Positions 17,097-25,107 of a stretch of 64,000 nucleotides of DNA are shown here, piece after piece. Under the pieces are notes generated by a model. It was not told where the DNA came from. It saw only the letters and a program-made list of their open reading frames with translations, and searched no databases. The first letter of the stretch is position 1. Each line of letters begins with the position of its first letter. Both the position numbers and the translations under genes were made by a program. This stretch comes from Chloroflexales bacterium ZM16-3 (GTDB taxonomy: Bacteria; Chloroflexota; Chloroflexia; Chloroflexales; Chloroflexaceae): NCBI GenBank assembly GCA_004138175.2, contig RYFE02000012.1, positions 83,305 through 147,304 of the forward strand, in the 5' to 3' direction.

Positions 17097-17867
17097 CTAG
17101 GCGGCTTGGCGTCGGGCCGACTTCTGGGTGACCTGGATGCGGTAGTAGGTGAGGGCCACCAAGCTGATGCCGCTGGCCGCGTAGACCAACTGGGCCCAGG
17201 TTGCGCCGGTGTCGGTGCCGCTCCAGATGCCGTGGGCTAGGGCTAGGCCGAAGAGCCCGAAGCTCAGGTAGTGGATTGTCCGCCAGGCTCGCCCGCCGAT
17301 CCAGCGGCGCACGTAGAAGGTGAAGATGACCGGGAGCATCAGGTAGAAGGCGATCTGGCCCAGGCCGACCTCGAAGGGCCGGTATGCCGTGCTGGTGAAG
17401 GGCAACAGGATCTCCATCAGGCCATAGCCGATGTAGTGGTCGCCCAGCAGGCTCAGGGCGTGGATGGCCGCGAAGAACAGCCCCAGCAGGCTGGCGTACT
17501 CGTGCAGGTCAGACACGGTGGGGCCGCCGGGCCATGCCCGGGCCATGCGGTTGGTGATCGCTAGGCCAAGGGCCATCGACCACCAGATCAGGCCGTAGGA
17601 GACGAAGGCGCTGGCCCGCGTGAGGTACCAGAAGGTCTTCTCGCCGAGCAGGGCCGCGGTCATGATCGCTCCCACATTGGGGAAGGCGGCAGCCAACACC
17701 AGGGCCACGCCCAGCATCAGCAACAGCGCCAGCAGCGACACCAGCACGGGCAGGGCCACGCTTATGGCCGATGCGATCTCATCGTCGGCAGCCTGCTGCG
17801 GCGTAATGGCTGAGGGGCGTGTTTTTGCTGCCAGGCGCTCAATATCGCGTGGGGAGCGTGTTGCCAT
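17097..17867 (-). CDS. ferric reductase-like transmembrane protein
   Basis: This 256-aa protein has six to seven membrane segments and matches the ferric reductase-like transmembrane (FRD/MsrQ-type) b-heme fold. Paired heme-ligand His candidates are in DLHEYASLLGLFFAAIHAL and in RTIHYLSFGLFGLALAHGIW. No FAD/NAD domain is attached, so it would act as the membrane heme subunit passing electrons across the membrane; the partner is unknown. The start is ATG 17867 behind AGGAAA. A small exported-looking protein lies upstream on the same strand, which may be a partner. Confidence 0.86.
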   Translation of the reverse strand: MATRSPRDIERLAAKTRPSAITPQQAADDEIASAISVALPVLVSLLALLLMLGVALVLAAAFPNVGAIMTAALLGEKTFWYLTRASAFVSYGLIWWSMALGLAITNRMARAWPGGPTVSDLHEYASLLGLFFAAIHALSLLGDHYIGYGLMEILLPFTSTAYRPFEVGLGQIAFYLMLPVIFTFYVRRWIGGRAWRTIHYLSFGLFGLALAHGIWSGTDTGATWAQLVYAASGISLVALTYYRIQVTQKSARRQAA

Positions 17868-18044
17868 TGTTCGCTTTCCTGCTCCTAGAGCACTGAGCAG
17901 AATGATTGAGACACTGAGGCACTGAAGTTGCTGGCTCGCTACGCTCGCGTCTTGATCCGCCTGACTCAATCATTCTGTCCGCCGCTATAGTGTCTTGGAT
18001 AGTATCTATATGCACCGCCTGCAATCGGCAATCACTAACCTGGC
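17868..18044 (-). other. spacer with ACTGAGGCACTGA repeats
   Basis: The 177-base spacer between two same-strand genes holds short repeats (CACTGAGCAG, GAGACACTGAGGCACTGA near 17889-17924) and GCAATCGGCAATCAC (18020-18034), akin to repeats at 28834 and 55150. No promoter is clear. Confidence 0.4.
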
Positions 18045-18383
18045 CTAGCGCGACGAGCGCGAGCGGGTGATCGGCTGGCGAGACTGGCCGGAGCTGCCTG
18101 AGCCAAAGCTGAAGAAGTCGAAGACGTCGTGCTTTACGCGGTGGCGGCGCGTGGGCGGGGGCGTCTGTTGCTCGGGCACTGCCTGCTGCTGTGCTGGCGC
18201 AGGAACTGCCTGCTGCGCGGGCGCGGCCTGCGCGCTGATTGACGCGGCCTGGGCTGCGGCAGTGCTGGTGTCGGCCATGCCGAAGGCAGCCCAGCCGGCG
18301 GCCGTGGCCGTGACGGCGGCCGTGGCCAGGGCGGTGTTGAAGGTGGTGACCAGGATACGTCGTTTCGGGTTGGGACGGGCCAT
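18045..18383 (-). CDS. small exported or membrane-anchored Pro/Gln-rich protein
   Basis: I do not recognise this 112-aa protein. After a basic start (MARPNPKRRILVT) comes a hydrophobic, Ala-rich stretch at 12-42 that looks like a signal peptide or single anchor. Next is a low-complexity Ala/Gln/Pro region at 45-85 (AAPAQQAVPAPAQQQAVPEQ) and a short basic/aromatic end (VKHDVFDFFSFGSGSSG). ATG 18383 follows GAGGAG at good spacing. It stands upstream of the ferric reductase-like gene and may be its extracytoplasmic partner; that rests only on position. Confidence 0.6.
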   Translation of the reverse strand: MARPNPKRRILVTTFNTALATAAVTATAAGWAAFGMADTSTAAAQAASISAQAAPAQQAVPAPAQQQAVPEQQTPPPTRRHRVKHDVFDFFSFGSGSSGQSRQPITRSRSSR

Positions 18384-18542
18384 ATGTGTAACTCCTCGTA
18401 ACACTCAGGATTGATATGTGTTGTGGCGCCGAGTAGCGGCGCGATGGACATATCATACTTGACGGTTCTTAAGAAACTCTATAGAAGGTCTAAGGACTGG
18501 ATGAGGGCACCCCTGCTTAGGTTGACAATCAATACATCTACC

Positions 18543-18582
18543 AAAAAACGACCAGAGCCAGCTTTGCTGGCTCTGGTCGTTC
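18543..18582 (-). terminator. Rho-independent terminator of the PHP gene
   Basis: AACGACCAGAGCCAGC (18547-18562) pairs with 18566-18581. Read on the minus strand it is followed by TTTTTT (18548-18543). It ends the gene at 18624. Confidence 0.9.
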
Positions 18583-18623
18583 TCAGACACCCCAATGAGG
18601 ATGCGCGTTCGTATCTTTCGCGA

Positions 18624-20969
18624 TCACACCTCGTCGTAGAGCTCCAGCATCTCGTGCCACTCGCTGGTCAGCTCCTCGCGGCGGGCGGCGTAGTAGAAGT
18701 GCTGCTCGCCCTGCTCATCGACGAAGATCAGATCAACCTGGGAGCGCATCGGGCGCATGTAGCCGATGTTGCCCCACCAGCGCACCTTCTCCTCATCGAG
18801 CGGCAGATCCTGCTGGAACATCCGCGCGGCGTACTCGCGCACCGTGCCCGGCTCGATATCCTGGAGGCGCCAGGGCACCCCGCTCACATCGCCAGTGCGC
18901 AGGTTGCGGAAGACATACTGCCACTCACCGTCCTCGCCCTGGGTTGCGCTTACCACCTCGATCCCGGTGCGTGGTCGGTTGACCCGGATCAGGTTCAGCC
19001 ATGCCTCGGTCAGCTTCTCCAGGGAGACGCCCGGGTAGTCTTGCTGGCCGGGGCCATCCTTGTCCTTCATCACCAGGTCGAAGCGCGGGGTGCCCTGCTC
19101 GTCGCGGTAGGCGGCGGCCAGGCCGCCGCGCCCACGCCAGCGGATGCGCCGGTCGCCCCAGGTGGATGACTCGGGAGCGGTTGGCTCGGGCTGCTCCTCG
19201 GGGCTCGGCGGCGTCACCTCATCATCGCGATCAAAGTCCTGTGGCTCCTGCTCAACCGGGTCTCCGCTGCGCTCGCCCAGCAGCGACTCCCATGCTTCGC
19301 TGAGCCCCCAGTCGCTCACGCCGAAGAAGATGTGGTTGATCACCCCGTTGGCGTCGCGGTGGACAAGGTCGTACTTGGTGCGGCTGCCCTGGCGGTAGGC
19401 CCGCCACAGCCCCAGGCGGCCCTTCCACTTCACCTGGCTCTGCACGTCCACCCGGCCATCGCGTAGATCCTCGTAGCGGCTGATCGCGTAGGCCCACAGA
19501 CCCTGGGCGCGGTCCCGCGTGACCCCGGCGGTGGTGCGCAGGTCGCGCACCTCATAGAGCCAGACGCCGCCGCGCTTCTGGCCGGTGACGATCTCGACCC
19601 CGGAGCGGGGCAGGTCGAGATCTTGGCCGTTATCGAGCGGCGACGAGGCGCCCTCGGCGAGGGCGCGACGGCAGAGCTGGATGATCTCGCCACGGTCGGC
19701 GATGACCGTCTCGCCATCGCGGCGGACATAGATCGTGCCATTGTTGCCCACGTAGGGCGGGGGCTCGCTCGACTTGACCTCGACGCGCATCACGTCCTGG
19801 CCCTCGTAGCTCATCAGCTCAAAGGAGAGGTAGGGCTGAGGGGTGATCTGCTCTGCCATGCCCTTGCGCAACACCTCGCTGACCTGGTCGGGGCGGGCGA
19901 CGCCGGTGACCCGGCCGCCCGGCTCGCAGCCGATCACCAGCACGCCGCCGCCTGCGTTGGCCAGGGCGGCCACATCGCGCCAGAGATCGACGGCGCTCTG
20001 CGGGTCGTCGTCCATCGGGCGCAGCACCTGGCGCTCCGTAGATCCGCCGAAGCGCACCGCGTCCACCGCCCACTGCTTCTGGTCGCGCTTAGGCACCCGC
20101 ACGCGGTCGAAGTCCTGGCTGGCGAAGAGCGCCCGCAGCGACTCGAAGCTGTTGTCGGGCATGAGTAGCTCGACATAACGGTCGCCAATTCCGTGGCGAT
20201 GGAGCACCTGCCCATCGGCGGCGGGGAGTCGGCGCAGGCGATGGGCGTCGCTGCCCTGGATGCAGAACATGCGTCGCTCGTAGTGCTCGACCTTACCGTT
20301 ATAGAAGCCGGGCGAGGTGAACTTCTCGTGGTCGGTGTAGAAGTTAATAAACTCTAGCGCGTGGAGGTGGGCGCTCTGGGTAGCGGCGATGCGGGACTGG
20401 CCGCTGGTGCCCATGCGCAGGGTCTCGGTGATCACACCATTGGGGCCGTTCACATGGGGTGCGATCACGAGGCCGCCGGCGCGGGCGATCATCTCGTATG
20501 CCTCAGTGACGTGGCGAGTGTTGGTGACGCCGCAGATCCCGTCCTTCAGCTGGTCGGCGGAGACGCCAAGCTGGAGCAGGGTGGCCTCGATCAGGCTGAG
20601 CGGGCGGTTTGGCGCGAAGACACCTAGGATGTGGGCACCAAAGTGCGAGGTGAACTCAAAGCCGGGCAGGATGTTGATCTTCGTGAGGAGCCGACGGTAT
20701 TCATCAAGCCGCACCTGCTCCTCGTCGGTGAGCCGGCCGCCCATCTCAAGGGTTTTAAGGAACTCGATCTCGCGCTGAAATCGATCATAGCCGTGGACGG
20801 TGTTGTGATCGGTGAAAGCGATTATCTCTAGCTCGCGGCGCTCGGCCTCCTGAAGAATATCGAGGTAACTAACATTTGGCTCGGCGTAATCCTCAGATGC
20901 GGGGGTGTGTAGGTGCAGGTCGGCCCGAATCCAACGCATGCCTGTGCGCGTCTCGGCGGGTGTGCTCAT
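18624..20969 (-). CDS. PHP-AlbA_2 protein with novel C-terminal repeats
   Basis: This 781-aa protein joins three regions. Residues 12-290 are a PHP phosphoesterase domain with the metal-site motifs DLHLHTPAS, FTDHNT, GFEFTS, PHVNG and GSDAH. Residues ~310-440 resemble the AlbA_2/Schlafen-like domain (LANAGGGVLVIGCEPGGRVTGV; VEVKSSEPPPYVGNNGTIYV; RRDGE), which binds nucleic acid or nucleotides in its family. The rest (457-781) is built from repeats. A ~50-aa unit with the pattern (V/I)xWxGxxGxxxAY...DLxxxDxxG...LxxxWxxL occurs at 511-564, 607-661 and 728-776. A second unit (GVEIVTG.../GIEVVSA...) occurs at 457-505 and 668-720. ATG at 20969. It stands alone, ended by a terminator. The function is unknown; a nuclease or nucleotide-processing enzyme is possible. 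Confidence 0.86.
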   Translation of the reverse strand: MSTPAETRTGMRWIRADLHLHTPASEDYAEPNVSYLDILQEAERRELEIIAFTDHNTVHGYDRFQREIEFLKTLEMGGRLTDEEQVRLDEYRRLLTKINILPGFEFTSHFGAHILGVFAPNRPLSLIEATLLQLGVSADQLKDGICGVTNTRHVTEAYEMIARAGGLVIAPHVNGPNGVITETLRMGTSGQSRIAATQSAHLHALEFINFYTDHEKFTSPGFYNGKVEHYERRMFCIQGSDAHRLRRLPAADGQVLHRHGIGDRYVELLMPDNSFESLRALFASQDFDRVRVPKRDQKQWAVDAVRFGGSTERQVLRPMDDDPQSAVDLWRDVAALANAGGGVLVIGCEPGGRVTGVARPDQVSEVLRKGMAEQITPQPYLSFELMSYEGQDVMRVEVKSSEPPPYVGNNGTIYVRRDGETVIADRGEIIQLCRRALAEGASSPLDNGQDLDLPRSGVEIVTGQKRGGVWLYEVRDLRTTAGVTRDRAQGLWAYAISRYEDLRDGRVDVQSQVKWKGRLGLWRAYRQGSRTKYDLVHRDANGVINHIFFGVSDWGLSEAWESLLGERSGDPVEQEPQDFDRDDEVTPPSPEEQPEPTAPESSTWGDRRIRWRGRGGLAAAYRDEQGTPRFDLVMKDKDGPGQQDYPGVSLEKLTEAWLNLIRVNRPRTGIEVVSATQGEDGEWQYVFRNLRTGDVSGVPWRLQDIEPGTVREYAARMFQQDLPLDEEKVRWWGNIGYMRPMRSQVDLIFVDEQGEQHFYYAARREELTSEWHEMLELYDEV

Positions 20970-21238
20970 GTTTTTTTAACTCCACAATCATGACAGTGTT
21001 TGCTCTCTACGCTCTCTCGCTTTTTTCTTCGCTGTCTCTGGCGGCATGTGGGGAGGGTGCCGCGCCGCCGACCATACTCCTTTCTGCTTGTGCGGGTACC
21101 AGAGGGCCTAATCCAAGAACTTCCTGTTTCCGGGCAGGCGCGTGTGATTGCAGCACAAACGCACCGCTTCTATCATACCCGATCCGTCCTGAAACGACAA
21201 TAATGCTTTTATGTGCAGCAGGGCATGTGCAACGTCGC

Positions 21239-21358
21239 TGGCGGCTGAAGCCGCGTCGCGGGGGCCTGCGGCCAGCCGCCCGCCTGCGCGGGCGGTTCCG
21301 GCGTCGGCGCAGGCCGACGCCCGGCGCACCGCGCCCCGTCGGCGCGACTTCAGTCGCC
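21239..21358. repeat. large GC-rich palindrome (element C), split by a MITE
   Basis: CTGGCGGCTGAAGCCGCG at the left is inverted at the right as CGCGACTTCAGTCGCC. Removing the MITE at 21359-21462 and one target copy restores CAGTCGCCGGGCGTCG, which extends the inverted match to the left-hand CGACG..., so the palindrome was there first. Related GGCTTCAGCC cores occur in the family B copies at 39808 and 47841. Confidence 0.72.
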
Positions 21359-21470
21359 AGTAGTGGCCCAATGTGGAATGGTCGTCATTCCGAGCGAAGC
21401 GAGGAATCCCGGTCGGGACCCTTCGCTTCGCTCAGGGTGACATTCGAGATAGATCCACTACCCAGTCGCC
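21351..21470 (+). mobile_element. MITE family A copy 2 with 8-bp target duplication
   Basis: This 104-bp element (21359-21462) begins AGTAGTGGCCCAATG and ends GATCCACTACC. Perfect 8-bp repeats CAGTCGCC flank it at 21351-21358 and 21463-21470. The target is the right end of element C. Confidence 0.92.
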
Positions 21471-21623
21471 GGGCGTCGCCCTGAACATGCAGGTAGCTGA
21501 AGCCTCAAATATTTGTATGAGAGAACTAGAATTACCATAAAATTTTTGCTATAATGTAAAAAATCCCACTTCTATGACATATACACGCAGGACAGTTCCG
21601 CAGCGTCTCCTGAGGAGGGTTTT

Positions 21624-22562
21624 ATGGCAACCAACGGCGATCCTGCATCGTCTCGCCTGCACACAATCGCCAGCGAGATGGAGTCATTTCTGAGCGATAT
21701 TCAGCTAGAGCAAGGGCTGAGCAGCAATACGATCACGTCATATCGATGCGACTTACGCATGGTCGCCGGGGCGGTAGATAAGCCGCTTGAGGCGATTAGC
21801 ACGCTAGACATCCAGGAGTTTCTCGACAGCCGCAATGAGCAGCCTGGCACGAAGAACCGCCGTATCGCCAGCCTTGGGCGGTTCTTTCGCTGGGCGGTGG
21901 CCCGCAGCTACTGCCTCTATAACCCGCTCGATCAGATCGGCGGGCGCTACCATTCTGAGCATCGGCCCCGCCCAATTGTTAGCGAGTCGGAGCGCCGGGC
22001 GCTCGATGCGGCGATCATCGCGAGCCCGCAGCCCTACCGCCTGATCTTCACCCTGCTGCGTGAGATCGGCGTGCGCACCGACGAGGTGCTCAACCTGGAT
22101 GTCGGCGATGTCCTTCTGGAGCCTGGCCGCGAGGTGCTGCTTGTGCAGGACAGTAAGGGCGGCAGCAAGCGGATGGTCGCGCTCACCTCAGACGCGATGC
22201 CGCGCAGCCTGCGCGGCCTGCGCAGCTGGATGCGCGACCTTGGCGCGGATGTGTCGCTTGACTCGCCGCTCTTCTGCTCCTCGCGCGGGAACCGCGCCTC
22301 CTACGACACGCTCCACCGACGCTGGGTGCAGGTCTGTAAGGCCGCCCACCTGATCGATATGGTTGATGGCAGGGAGCAGCCGCGCTATACGCTGCATCAC
22401 CTGCGCCACACGGCGGCGGCCGAGCTGATCGCCTGCTACCCTGAGCAGGTTGTTCGTCGCATCCTTGGCCACCGCGACCCGCGCTCTACCCGGCGCTACG
22501 CTGAGATTATGCGTAAGGGTGCCCTCCCTGCGCAGCGCCGTGAGCAGCAGGTTTCGTCTTAA
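21624..22562 (+). CDS. tyrosine recombinase (XerC/XerD-like)
   Basis: This 312-aa site-specific recombinase has an N-terminal SAM-like core-binding domain (residues ~17-105, ESFLSDIQLEQGLSSNTITSY). Its catalytic domain holds the full set: Arg in REIGVRTDEVLNLD, Lys in DSKGGSKR, HHLRH, GHRDP and the nucleophile Tyr in STRRYAEI. Length and layout fit XerC/XerD. The ATG at 21624 sits behind CTGAGGAGGG. It is alone, with no phage or integron genes near and no dif-like site that I can recognise. Its upstream region is AT-rich and repeat-laden. It could be the chromosomal dimer-resolution enzyme or an orphan integrase. Confidence 0.9.
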   Translation: MATNGDPASSRLHTIASEMESFLSDIQLEQGLSSNTITSYRCDLRMVAGAVDKPLEAISTLDIQEFLDSRNEQPGTKNRRIASLGRFFRWAVARSYCLYNPLDQIGGRYHSEHRPRPIVSESERRALDAAIIASPQPYRLIFTLLREIGVRTDEVLNLDVGDVLLEPGREVLLVQDSKGGSKRMVALTSDAMPRSLRGLRSWMRDLGADVSLDSPLFCSSRGNRASYDTLHRRWVQVCKAAHLIDMVDGREQPRYTLHHLRHTAAAELIACYPEQVVRRILGHRDPRSTRRYAEIMRKGALPAQRREQQVSS

Positions 22563-22565
22563 AGC

Positions 22566-22602
22566 AGCGCGGTAAGAGAGGGGAACCCTCTCTTACCGCG
22601 CT
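22566..22602. terminator. perfect 17-bp hairpin between convergent genes
   Basis: AGCGCGGTAAGAGAGGG (22566-22582) pairs with 22586-22602 around GAA. It overlaps the stop of the convergent hydrolase gene at 22593. No long T-run follows. Confidence 0.75.
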
Positions 22603-23417
22603 CGCTTGAGCCAGCCTGTCAGCGCCTCCATCGTTGGCACGTACCCCGGCCCGCGCAGCATGTTGTGGGTTGTCCCTGGGATGATCTGCATTGCGCCGAG
22701 GCCGGGGCGCAGCTTCGCCTTGACCTCGCCCAGCCGATCCGGCGGGATGACGGTGTACTCCAGGTCGGCCACCAGCAGCAGCAGAGGCGCGGACACCTCG
22801 CCGAGCCGATCTTCTAGGCTCCAGTTGCCGCCTCCGGTGAAGAACCCCTCCACCTGCTCGGCGCGGCACTGTTCCAGGGCCGCGATCTTCCAGAAGATAT
22901 CGCACTCGGCCCAGGTCGGGTTATTGGTTCGTAGGCGCGTCTCGTTGAAGGCGGCGCTCTCCCCTACGCCCTCCAGGTAGTTGGGCATTGCCTCGCGCCC
23001 GTCCTCGGGGTTAATGCTCAGGGCGGGGTCCACCAGCGCCACGCGTGCGATGGCGGCGCGGGCTGGGTGATCGCCGCTGGCCAGCGCCAGGGCGGTGGCC
23101 CCGCCCCAGGAGTGGCCGATCAGCGTCACCCCGCGCAGCTCGCGGGCTATGATCAGCGCGCCGGCGAGATCGGCGATGCTGTCCATATCGTGGGCTGTGC
23201 TCATGTCACTCTCGCCGTGGCCGGGCATGTCTAGGGCGAAGACGTGGTGGCCCAGGGCGGCCAGGGCTGGGGCCACCCGCCATAAGGTGGCCGCGCTGCT
23301 GGTGATCCCGTGCAGCAGCACGACCGGCGTCCCAGCGCCGTCCCACTCCAGGTAGCTCAGCCGTGTCGGCCCGGCCTGGAGGTAGCTTCGCGTCGCGTGG
23401 ATCTCACAGGGCGTCAT
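22593..23417 (-). CDS. alpha/beta hydrolase
   Basis: This 274-aa single-domain hydrolase has the oxyanion-hole HG in VVLLHGITSSAATLW (near 35), the nucleophile elbow GHSWGG (Ser near 104), an acid in LLLLVADLEYTVIPP (near 220) and the catalytic His in IPGTTHNM (near 250). There is no signal peptide, so it is cytosolic. The substrate is unknown. Its ATG overlaps the stop of the S10 peptidase gene by four bases (23414-23417), so the two are co-translated. Confidence 0.91.
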   Translation of the reverse strand: MTPCEIHATRSYLQAGPTRLSYLEWDGAGTPVVLLHGITSSAATLWRVAPALAALGHHVFALDMPGHGESDMSTAHDMDSIADLAGALIIARELRGVTLIGHSWGGATALALASGDHPARAAIARVALVDPALSINPEDGREAMPNYLEGVGESAAFNETRLRTNNPTWAECDIFWKIAALEQCRAEQVEGFFTGGGNWSLEDRLGEVSAPLLLLVADLEYTVIPPDRLGEVKAKLRPGLGAMQIIPGTTHNMLRGPGYVPTMEALTGWLKRAR

Positions 23418-24880
23418 AGTGCTCCTCGGATAAAGCGTGCCAGTTCGTCGCGCAGGTGGGCCAGCGACGGCCCGTGGACATACATCATGTGGCCTGCCTG
23501 GTAGTAGCTTAGGCCAATGTTCGGGCGCAGGCTCGGGTCGAGCTGCATGTGGCTGAGGGTGTACGCGGTGGCGAAGTAGGGCGTCGCCAGGTCGTAGTAG
23601 CCGTTGGCGATGTGGATTCTCAGGGCGGGGTTCTCGCTGATCGCCTTGCGGAGGGTCTCGGCCACGTCCACATACTTGTTCTCGTGCTGGGCGTAGCTCC
23701 AGGGGTGGACGCGCCCGGAGATAATCTCGTAGGGCAGGTCGCTGGCGTAGCCGAGCTCGCTGCGCACATAAGCGTTGAGCGCGGCGCTGTACGGCCCGAG
23801 GATCGCGCTGTAGCTCGGGTCGTGATCGGCCCGCTCGCCCACCCGGTCGCGGTCGATCCCGAGGAAGCGGCTATCGAGCCGACCAACCGTGCGGCCCTGC
23901 TCGCGCAGCAGCTCCTTCACAAAGCGGTCATCGCGGATACGCAGGTTGCAGCCCAGCACATAGCCCTGGCTCAGGCCGGTGTAGCGGGCCAGGCGCGCGG
24001 CGACCTCGGCGCGCGCGGTGTCGCCCAGCGTGTCGCCGCGCAGCAGGGCCAGGGCGTAGTCGCCCAGGGCGAATGCCTCGACCTCGGCCAGGGTGGCCTT
24101 GAGATCGGCCTGAAGATCATCAGGAAGCCGCTTATGGTAGAAGGCCGTGGCCGCGTAGCTGGGCAGAAACAGGATGTAGGGCAGGTCGTTGCCAGGGTCG
24201 AACTCCAGGGTCTGGAAGTTCAGCACCGCTGAGACGAGCATGATCCCGTTGAGGAAGAGCCCGTGGCGATCCTGGAGGTAGCCGGCCAGGCCGCCGGCGC
24301 GGGTGGTGCCGTAGCTCTCGCCGATCAGGAACTTGGGCGACATCCAGCGCCCGTAGCGGGTGGCATAGAGCCGGATGAAGTCGCCGACCGTCTCGATGTC
24401 CTTCTTGAATCCGTGGAAGGGCTTGGCCGCCTCGCCCGGCACCGCCCGGCTGAACCCGGTGCTCACCGGGTCGATGAAGACCAGGTCGCTATGAGCGAGC
24501 AGGGTGTGGTCGTTGTCGGCCAGGCGGTAGGGCGGCGGCGCAAGGGTGCCGACATCGCCCATCTCGACTTTGCGCGGCCCCAGCAGGCCCATGTGTAGCC
24601 AGACCGACGAGGAGCCGGGGCCGCCGTTGAACGAGAAGGTGATCGGTCGGGTATCCGCCCGCTCGCCGTCGCGGGTGTAGGCCACAAAGAAGATCATCGC
24701 CTTCGGCTTCTCGCCCTCGGAGGTGCCCTCGTCGGCCTTCTCGGCCTCCTCGCGAATCACCAGTGTCCCTGTGGTGACGGTGTAGCTCAGGGCCTCGCCG
24801 CCGATAACGATCTGGTGGTGCGTCTGCACCAGGCGGTCTTCGAGCAGGGACGGAGTTGGCGTGGAGCCTTGCTCGGACAT
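23414..24880 (-). CDS. S10 family serine carboxypeptidase-like protein
   Basis: This 488-aa protein belongs to peptidase family S10. It has the family's FSFNGGPGSSSVWLHMG near residue 85, then the nucleophile GESYGTTRAGGLAGYL near 190. The catalytic Asp is in GYYDLATPYFATAYT near 430 and His in AGHMMYVH near 463. No signal peptide is visible, unlike many S10 enzymes, so it may act in the cytosol. The ATG at 24880 follows AAGGAGACCC. It is operonic with the alpha/beta hydrolase. Confidence 0.94.
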   Translation of the reverse strand: MSEQGSTPTPSLLEDRLVQTHHQIVIGGEALSYTVTTGTLVIREEAEKADEGTSEGEKPKAMIFFVAYTRDGERADTRPITFSFNGGPGSSSVWLHMGLLGPRKVEMGDVGTLAPPPYRLADNDHTLLAHSDLVFIDPVSTGFSRAVPGEAAKPFHGFKKDIETVGDFIRLYATRYGRWMSPKFLIGESYGTTRAGGLAGYLQDRHGLFLNGIMLVSAVLNFQTLEFDPGNDLPYILFLPSYAATAFYHKRLPDDLQADLKATLAEVEAFALGDYALALLRGDTLGDTARAEVAARLARYTGLSQGYVLGCNLRIRDDRFVKELLREQGRTVGRLDSRFLGIDRDRVGERADHDPSYSAILGPYSAALNAYVRSELGYASDLPYEIISGRVHPWSYAQHENKYVDVAETLRKAISENPALRIHIANGYYDLATPYFATAYTLSHMQLDPSLRPNIGLSYYQAGHMMYVHGPSLAHLRDELARFIRGAL

Positions 24881-24951
24881 AACGGGTCTCCTTCGATGAT
24901 CGCCGATGGGTTGTGCGGAGATATGCCTTCAGGATAGCATCATACCAAACA

Positions 24952-25081
24952 CTTCCGCCACAATACCGCAGAAGTCACGCTGTCACCCTGAGCGAAGCGA
25001 AGGGTCCCGACCGGGATTCTTCGCTTCGCTCAGAATGACAGGACACCTCACAGCGTGACTTCTGCGGTATTGCCTTCCGCC
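24952..25081 (+). mobile_element. MITE family B copy 3 with 8-bp target duplication
   Basis: This 114-bp element (24960-25073) begins ACAATACCGCAGAAGTCACG and has the matching inverted end. Perfect 8-bp repeats CTTCCGCC lie at 24952-24959 and 25074-25081. The next gene starts only 27 bases on. Confidence 0.92.
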
Positions 25082-25094
25082 CTTTGCGCATGCG

Positions 25095-25100
25095 GTACAA
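25095..25100 (+). promoter_or_regulatory. possible -10 for a leaderless transcript
   Basis: TACAAT at 25095-25100 lies seven bases before the ATG at 25108, so a transcript from here would be leaderless. No Shine-Dalgarno-like sequence precedes that ATG. The -35 would fall near the right end of the MITE (TTGCCT at 25070, spacer 19) and is weak. Confidence 0.4.
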
Positions 25101-25107
25101 TGCGCCT

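Larger units (their letters stand above)
20970..21623 (+). other. 654-base gene-free region with nested repeats and promoter
   Basis: Left of 21236 nothing is recognisable. Positions 21236-21470 hold a large palindrome with a family A MITE inside it (listed separately). The last 140 bases are AT-rich and contain TATAAT at 21550-21555, a likely -10 for the recombinase gene, with only a weak -35 (TAGAAT, 21527-21532). Confidence 0.6.

Noticed and set aside
21624..22562. integrative element boundaries around the recombinase
   Set aside because: No tRNA, no att-like direct repeats and no phage or plasmid genes are adjacent; both neighbours are ordinary genes.
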